Assembly (NCBI RefSeq): GCF_020921035.1
Contig: NC_063155.1
Coordinates: 10,215,001-10,279,000 of the forward strand
Length of the DNA stretch: 64,000 nucleotides
Source: Rhodamnia argentea
Lineage: Eukaryota > Streptophyta > Magnoliopsida > Myrtales > Myrtaceae
Reading direction: 5' to 3'
Shown here: positions 59,364-64,000 of the stretch, in pieces
Layout: each line of letters starts with the position of its first letter
Position numbering within the stretch: position 1 is the first letter of the stretch
The notes under the pieces: generated by a model
Seen by the model: the letters and a program-made list of their open reading frames with translations, nothing else
What the model was told of the DNA's origin: nothing
The model's database searches: none
Position numbers and translations under genes: made by a program

Positions 59364-61701
59364 TTTTGGCATTGCACAGATTTTCGATAAAACAACAAAA
59401 GCGATGAAAGTGTGAATCACACTTTAGATTTATTTTTCATCGGAAAAACCCAAGTGAATTTAGGCTAGTCATCAATGACAAACACAAAATATTCAAAACC
59501 AGAATTACATAAAATTGGACTTGTTTATACATAGGAATGAATTACAAATAAAAGAAAAGATGCACAATGACTAACAGACTCAAAAGGCAATTGATGAGAT
59601 TTGCCTACAAGACATGACTCACAAGATACCGACCAAGAACTAAAATTGCACACACTTTTCTATTTGGATGACTAAGACTAGCATGCCAACGAGTGAGTGA
59701 AGTAAAAGAAGCCACGCTAGGATGCAAATGAGATGATACCAAGGAGTTGAGAATTGAATAAAAATCACGAGAAGAATCAGCATGGAGGAGAACTTTCTTG
59801 GTTCGTTGGTCTTGCAAAGAAAAGGATGAACCATTAAATCAATAGTGCATGTATTTGTACAACAAAGTGAGTAATTGGAGAAGATTGTGAGTAAGATTAA
59901 GGACATGATAGACATGAGATAACAGCAAAGGTCGAGAATCAACCTGTAAAAAAGCTTTACCGATTTGCTTAATAGGCAATCAGCAACCATCACCAACCGA
60001 AAGTTTTGTCAAATCAAAAAAGGGTCTAGGATTTAGAATTTTACCAATGCAACTAGTCATGTGTATTGACGCCCCACCGTCAAGATACCACATTGGATCA
60101 AAGGTCTCACCAATCGAACAAGATAAGAAGGAGTCCAATAGATCAATAGCGGTGAAAGCATGGTTGGATCGTTGTCGACACTATAGCGCGGTGTGCCGAA
60201 TTCTATTACATATCTGACAAGAAATATGAGACCTAGATCCAAGAATGCCTCCCTAGGTGAATGGGGTTACATAGGGCTTCGAACCACCACGAGGCCTACT
60301 AGAAGAGGGGGAGGAGTGATTAGCATAGGGGATAGAGAATGACTATGAATTGAATCTATCCTTGGAGGATTACCAACTCAGTTGATCATCTAAGAACTAT
60401 TCATCTTAGCCCCGATCGGACCTTCGGCCCCTAGAATTACATCCACCCCGAGACCCTCAAAATGGTGGATTAGGTGAAGTGGCATGACCATATAAAGCAC
60501 AATGAGCATCGGATGAAGATAAGGGATTCAATTTTCAGAGAAATAGATTTTTTTGGATGAGAAGACGTGACCCCGAATCACTAAAGGAAAAAATAGTAGG
60601 GCCATTGGCAACAATTATGACAAATGGATCATACTCTCAACAGAGCCAAATTGAGGGCTTGAATCAACAAGTCCTTATTAGAGACAGAGCAATTGATTAC
60701 GATAAGGGAATCCACAATTGACTTCAGATGCCAAAGATAGTCGGACATTGATTGATCGGGGTTTCTTAACAGCGTCCTAATTGACTTTTAGTCCAATTTT
60801 CTTGGCTGCGCAACGATCGGTAAAGTGTCGTCCTAGAGCATGCCAAATGTCTCGATATGTTCGAAGGTCATGAACTTTATGGAAAATCTTGACTGTGAGG
60901 ATCGAGTCAATCAAACTACGAAAGCATTTATCTGTCTTGACCAAGGTGGAATAGGAGCTATTGACCACCACGGTATCATTTTGTTCATGGAAAAGCTTTC
61001 GAGGACACGGAAAAGATCCATCCACATGGCCTAGCAGATCGTTGTGGATTAAAATATGTTCAAACTGAGATTTGCACAAAAGATAATTGTTCGTATCAAG
61101 TTTGATGGAGACGGGACTAGTTATGTTGGGAAGAACAATAGAGGGAGAGGTTGATTGCACGGTCGTAATTCATGCAGCACCAAATATTGCAGCAGTAGAG
61201 AAGAGGAAAGAAGAGGTGAAAGTGGACGGAATGTTGTTGACAGGTGATGTGAATTGAGATTAACAAAAAGGAAAAACGATGGCCGAAGAGATGGTAGAGA
61301 ATAAGAAAAAAATTAAAGGTATCGAACATTATTGAGATGGTAATTGGAGCAAGGGCATTATTGATTTAGGGTAAGGACGTTGAAGAATTTAATGTGTTCT
61401 CCTACTATGATATCGTGTTGATATTTAGAGTTAGAGAGAAAATAACGACTAAGTGTTTATGGTGGCTCAACTCTAATTAAGATTATATGAAATGTATTTA
61501 TAGGAGTGAATAATCATAATATGGATATAGACAAAAACATAATTACAAAAGTAACCCGTCATATATATAAATTACATATTAATACGCTAAACATGCTATT
61601 CACTTAGCAGACAAGTTTTCTACTCTTTGATTTTGTAGAGCTCGTCTTTGGAAAAACCATGCAAATGCATCTCTCTCTTTAGCTATGTTAGTTTAGACCT
61701 G
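59364..61701 (-). mobile_element. truncated Copia retrotransposon, unit 3 copy, uninterrupted
   Basis: Same fragment as in unit 1. It has the integrase start at the left edge, GAG-pre-integrase (59817-59605 frame), a protease region, gag (61160-60777, 127 codons) and a primer-site remnant followed by LTR-like sequence. The CACTA target site is empty here (gtcatgtgtattgacg, about 60056-60071). Confidence 0.8.
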
Positions 61702-62384
61702 TCAAAATGGATTGTAAACTCATTTCGTAACTTATATGACAAGCTGGCTTATTAAATGGATTAGACATATTCAATAAATGAGCCATAAACGAGTTTACAA
61801 CATACTTAGATTGACATTGCAATGGGTTAAATGAGTCATAACTCGATCTCGCGCTCATTTACTTGACACTCTCATCTCAATTTGAATATGGGTTTTCCTA
61901 TATTGGATTAAATGTGAAAGTATTTTAAGAAAATGAATTGGGTCGGGGTACGAATTGGATATGAGTCGGGTATCGGCCACTAGATTGACATTGCAATGGG
62001 GGTAAATGAGTCTATTTAGGTCGGACTATTTATGACTCGATCCAAACTCGATCCAACACACAGGTTTGACGGGTTCGAGCGCATGCATGCAAAGAAATCC
62101 AAAGAAAACCAAATAGAAAAACATTAAATACGTTAGCCCAGCGTCATTGGCAGATATAGATCGTGGCTATCTGGAAAAAGAATCCATTGATCATCACTTC
62201 ACGTTACGTGGCAAAGCTTTTTCAAAGTGAATAAGACTTGTTTTGGTATAGTGTCCATCCAAGCAGACAAGATCTTCCCTTGCGTCAATGTCCTAAAATG
62301 CGTGCGAATCGATTGAGAGTTAGCTCTTGAGTAATATTAAATACAGCATACAGTCCCAGCCAAAAGGGGTATCTTGGGCTTCCC

Positions 62385-64000
62385 CACTACAAAAATACAC
62401 GGATTTAGTCACGAAAAATTTGCGACGAAAACAATTTGTCGCTAATTTCCGACGAAAATAGTGACAAAAATAAGATTCGTCGCTATTTGCGACGAAATTA
62501 GTGATGAAAAATGTCGTCGCTAATTAGCGACGAATATAGCGACGGAAAAAATTTCGTCACTAATTTGCGACGAAAATGACCACAATATATTTTTTGTCTC
62601 TAATTTGCAACGAAAATAGCCACAAAAAATATTTCATTGCTAATTTGCGACGAAAATAGCCACGAAAACTATTTTGTCGCATGTTAGCAACAAAAATGGC
62701 CTTGAAAATATTATTCGTCCCTATATACTTTGCGACGAAAATAGGACTCGTCGCTAATTAGCGACATAAGGCCAAGTTTCATCGCTAATTAGAGACGAAC
62801 GTCTTTTTTCATCGCAAATTCTTTTCTTAAAATTTAGCGACGAAAATCAAGTTTCGTCACTAATTAGCGGCGAACTATTATTTTCGTCACAAAATTAGAT
62901 TTAGCCACGAAATATTTGTGATGGAAATTATTCGTCACTAATTTGCGACGAAATTAGCGACAAAAAATAATTCGTGGCTAATTGGCGACGACAATAGCCA
63001 TGGAAAAAAATTTGTCCCTAATTTGCGATGAAAATTATTTTCGTCGCAAATTAGCGACTAAATATATTTCGTCACTAAACTCCGACCAATGCCGCTAACA
63101 TCGCAAATTTAGCGACGAATTGGCTTTGTGTCGCTAATTTAGCGACGAAAAATAATTTCGTCGCTAAATTTTGCTTGCTTTATTAACGACGAAACCATTT
63201 CGCGTCGCTAATTAGCGAGGAAAAATAGTTTGTCGCTTATTTCGTCGCTAATTAGCGACAAATATTTATTGTCGTCGCTAATTTAGCGACGCAAAATATT
63301 TCGTCCCTAAAGTTCGTCGCTAAAGCCACCGACGGTTTTACATCGTTGATTTCAAATTTCGTCGGTACATTTGTCGCTAAATTTGTACAAGATATTTTCG
63401 TCGCTAATCTCGTGGCTGAGTAAAATTTCGCTCTTTATAATGACATTACCTTCTCTCTCCGCACTCTTCTCTTTCGCCCACTCTCCTCTCTCCTCTCTTC
63501 GCCCTTCTCTTGTGCCTTATGTCTTCTCTCATTTCTATTCTTATTTGTGCCTTGTGGTAATTTATTTCACTATTTTCTTCTATCAATTGCCACAAGCTTC
63601 ATGAATCTTAAGTAATTTCTATTTTTTTAGGTACGTATCCATTTGAAGGTCTCGCTAAGTGAACCTTGCAATTTTTATCAAATTGACTACTACTGCTACA
63701 AAAAGTTCAATCGGATGCTTCGGTAAGTCTTCTTGACATTGTAATTTGTTTTTTTCAATTTCAAAGTAAAATTGAGCACATGGATTGAAATAAGTTATGG
63801 TGTCTCTGTAAAAAAGTGTAGTAATGCACAATTAGTGACAATATTTGTAAGATTATTCCGTTGGATTATTCATATAGGGTTGCGGTGAATTGAGGAGATC
63901 CGTCGAGTTAGTGACGAAAAAAATATGTTCGTCACTAATTAGTGACGAAAATTGTTTTCGTCACTAATTAGCGACGAACTTTAAATTTCGTCACTAATTA
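62385..64000 (+). mobile_element. second CACTA element, left end (continues beyond window)
   Basis: Starts CACTACAAAAATACAC at 62385, at a point where unit 2 continues uninterrupted (gggcttccccattcc, about 48961). Subterminal GCGACGAA/TTCGTCGC repeats fill 62400-63420. They are followed by a leader like that of element 1: ccgcactcttctctttcgcc at 63459-63478 corresponds to 33229-33248. A single copy of the tacgtatccatttgaaggtc leader segment follows (63632-63651), then another small repeat cluster (63890 onward). The terminus and repeats have diverged from element 1, so it is a separate family member, not a recent copy. Transposase and right end are outside the window. Confidence 0.88.

Larger units (their letters stand above)
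59364..64000. repeat. tandem segmental duplication, unit 3 (start only; runs out of window)
   Basis: Co-linear with units 1 and 2 from TTTTGGCATTGCACAGATTT at 59364 up to 62384, where a second CACTA element interrupts it. If the unit is complete, a third 4CL-like gene should lie beyond the window. Confidence 0.88.

Overview
The window is nuclear DNA of a flowering plant, most likely a woody dicot. The host genes are plant-type and intron-rich, with TATA boxes and GT-AG splice sites. They include a HEMERA/pTAC12-like protein, a GTE-type bromodomain protein, a DUF7950 protein and clade-V 4-coumarate:CoA ligase-like enzymes. The intergenic DNA is AT-rich and crowded with Copia, CACTA and foldback-type elements. 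Myrtales is a guess from the style of the dispersed repeats and cannot be proved here.

Layout. 1-463 is the 3' end of a HEMERA/pTAC12-like gene (+). It converges on a complete bromodomain-NET gene (1688-6047, -) whose TATA promoter lies near 6760. 7.2-10.5 kb is intergenic, with a degenerate GC-rich repeat field split by a candidate foldback insertion. 11867-12799 (-) is an apparently intronless DUF7950 gene with a G-box-rich upstream region. 13.9-17.5 kb holds only repeat fragments.

From 17524 the window is a tandem array of a unit of about 13.4 kb. Unit 1 is 17524-30978, unit 2 is 30979-59363 (13.4 kb once its insertion is removed), and unit 3 starts at 59364 and leaves the window. Each unit starts with a truncated, antisense Copia retrotransposon cut inside its integrase. 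About 5 kb without a recognisable gene follows, then a six-exon 4CL-like gene on the minus strand (561 aa in unit 1, 562 aa in unit 2), and finally a foldback element near the unit end.

Unit 2 is interrupted by a complete 14,967-bp CACTA (En/Spm) element (31677-46643) with matching CACTACAAAAAAAC termini and a 3-bp ATG target duplication. Units 1 and 3 preserve the empty site. The element carries decayed tnp2 transposase and Transposase_24 (TNPA-like) genes and four fields of GCGACGAA/TTCGTCGC subterminal repeats. It also carries pieces of three unrelated host genes: a Rubisco-LSMT-type SET methyltransferase (four exons, splice sites preserved), a GH79 heparanase-like gene (two exons) and a mitochondrial carrier (end of one exon). 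A second CACTA element begins at 62385 in unit 3. The main story is therefore a segmental array of 4CL-like genes, invaded after duplication by gene-capturing CACTA elements.
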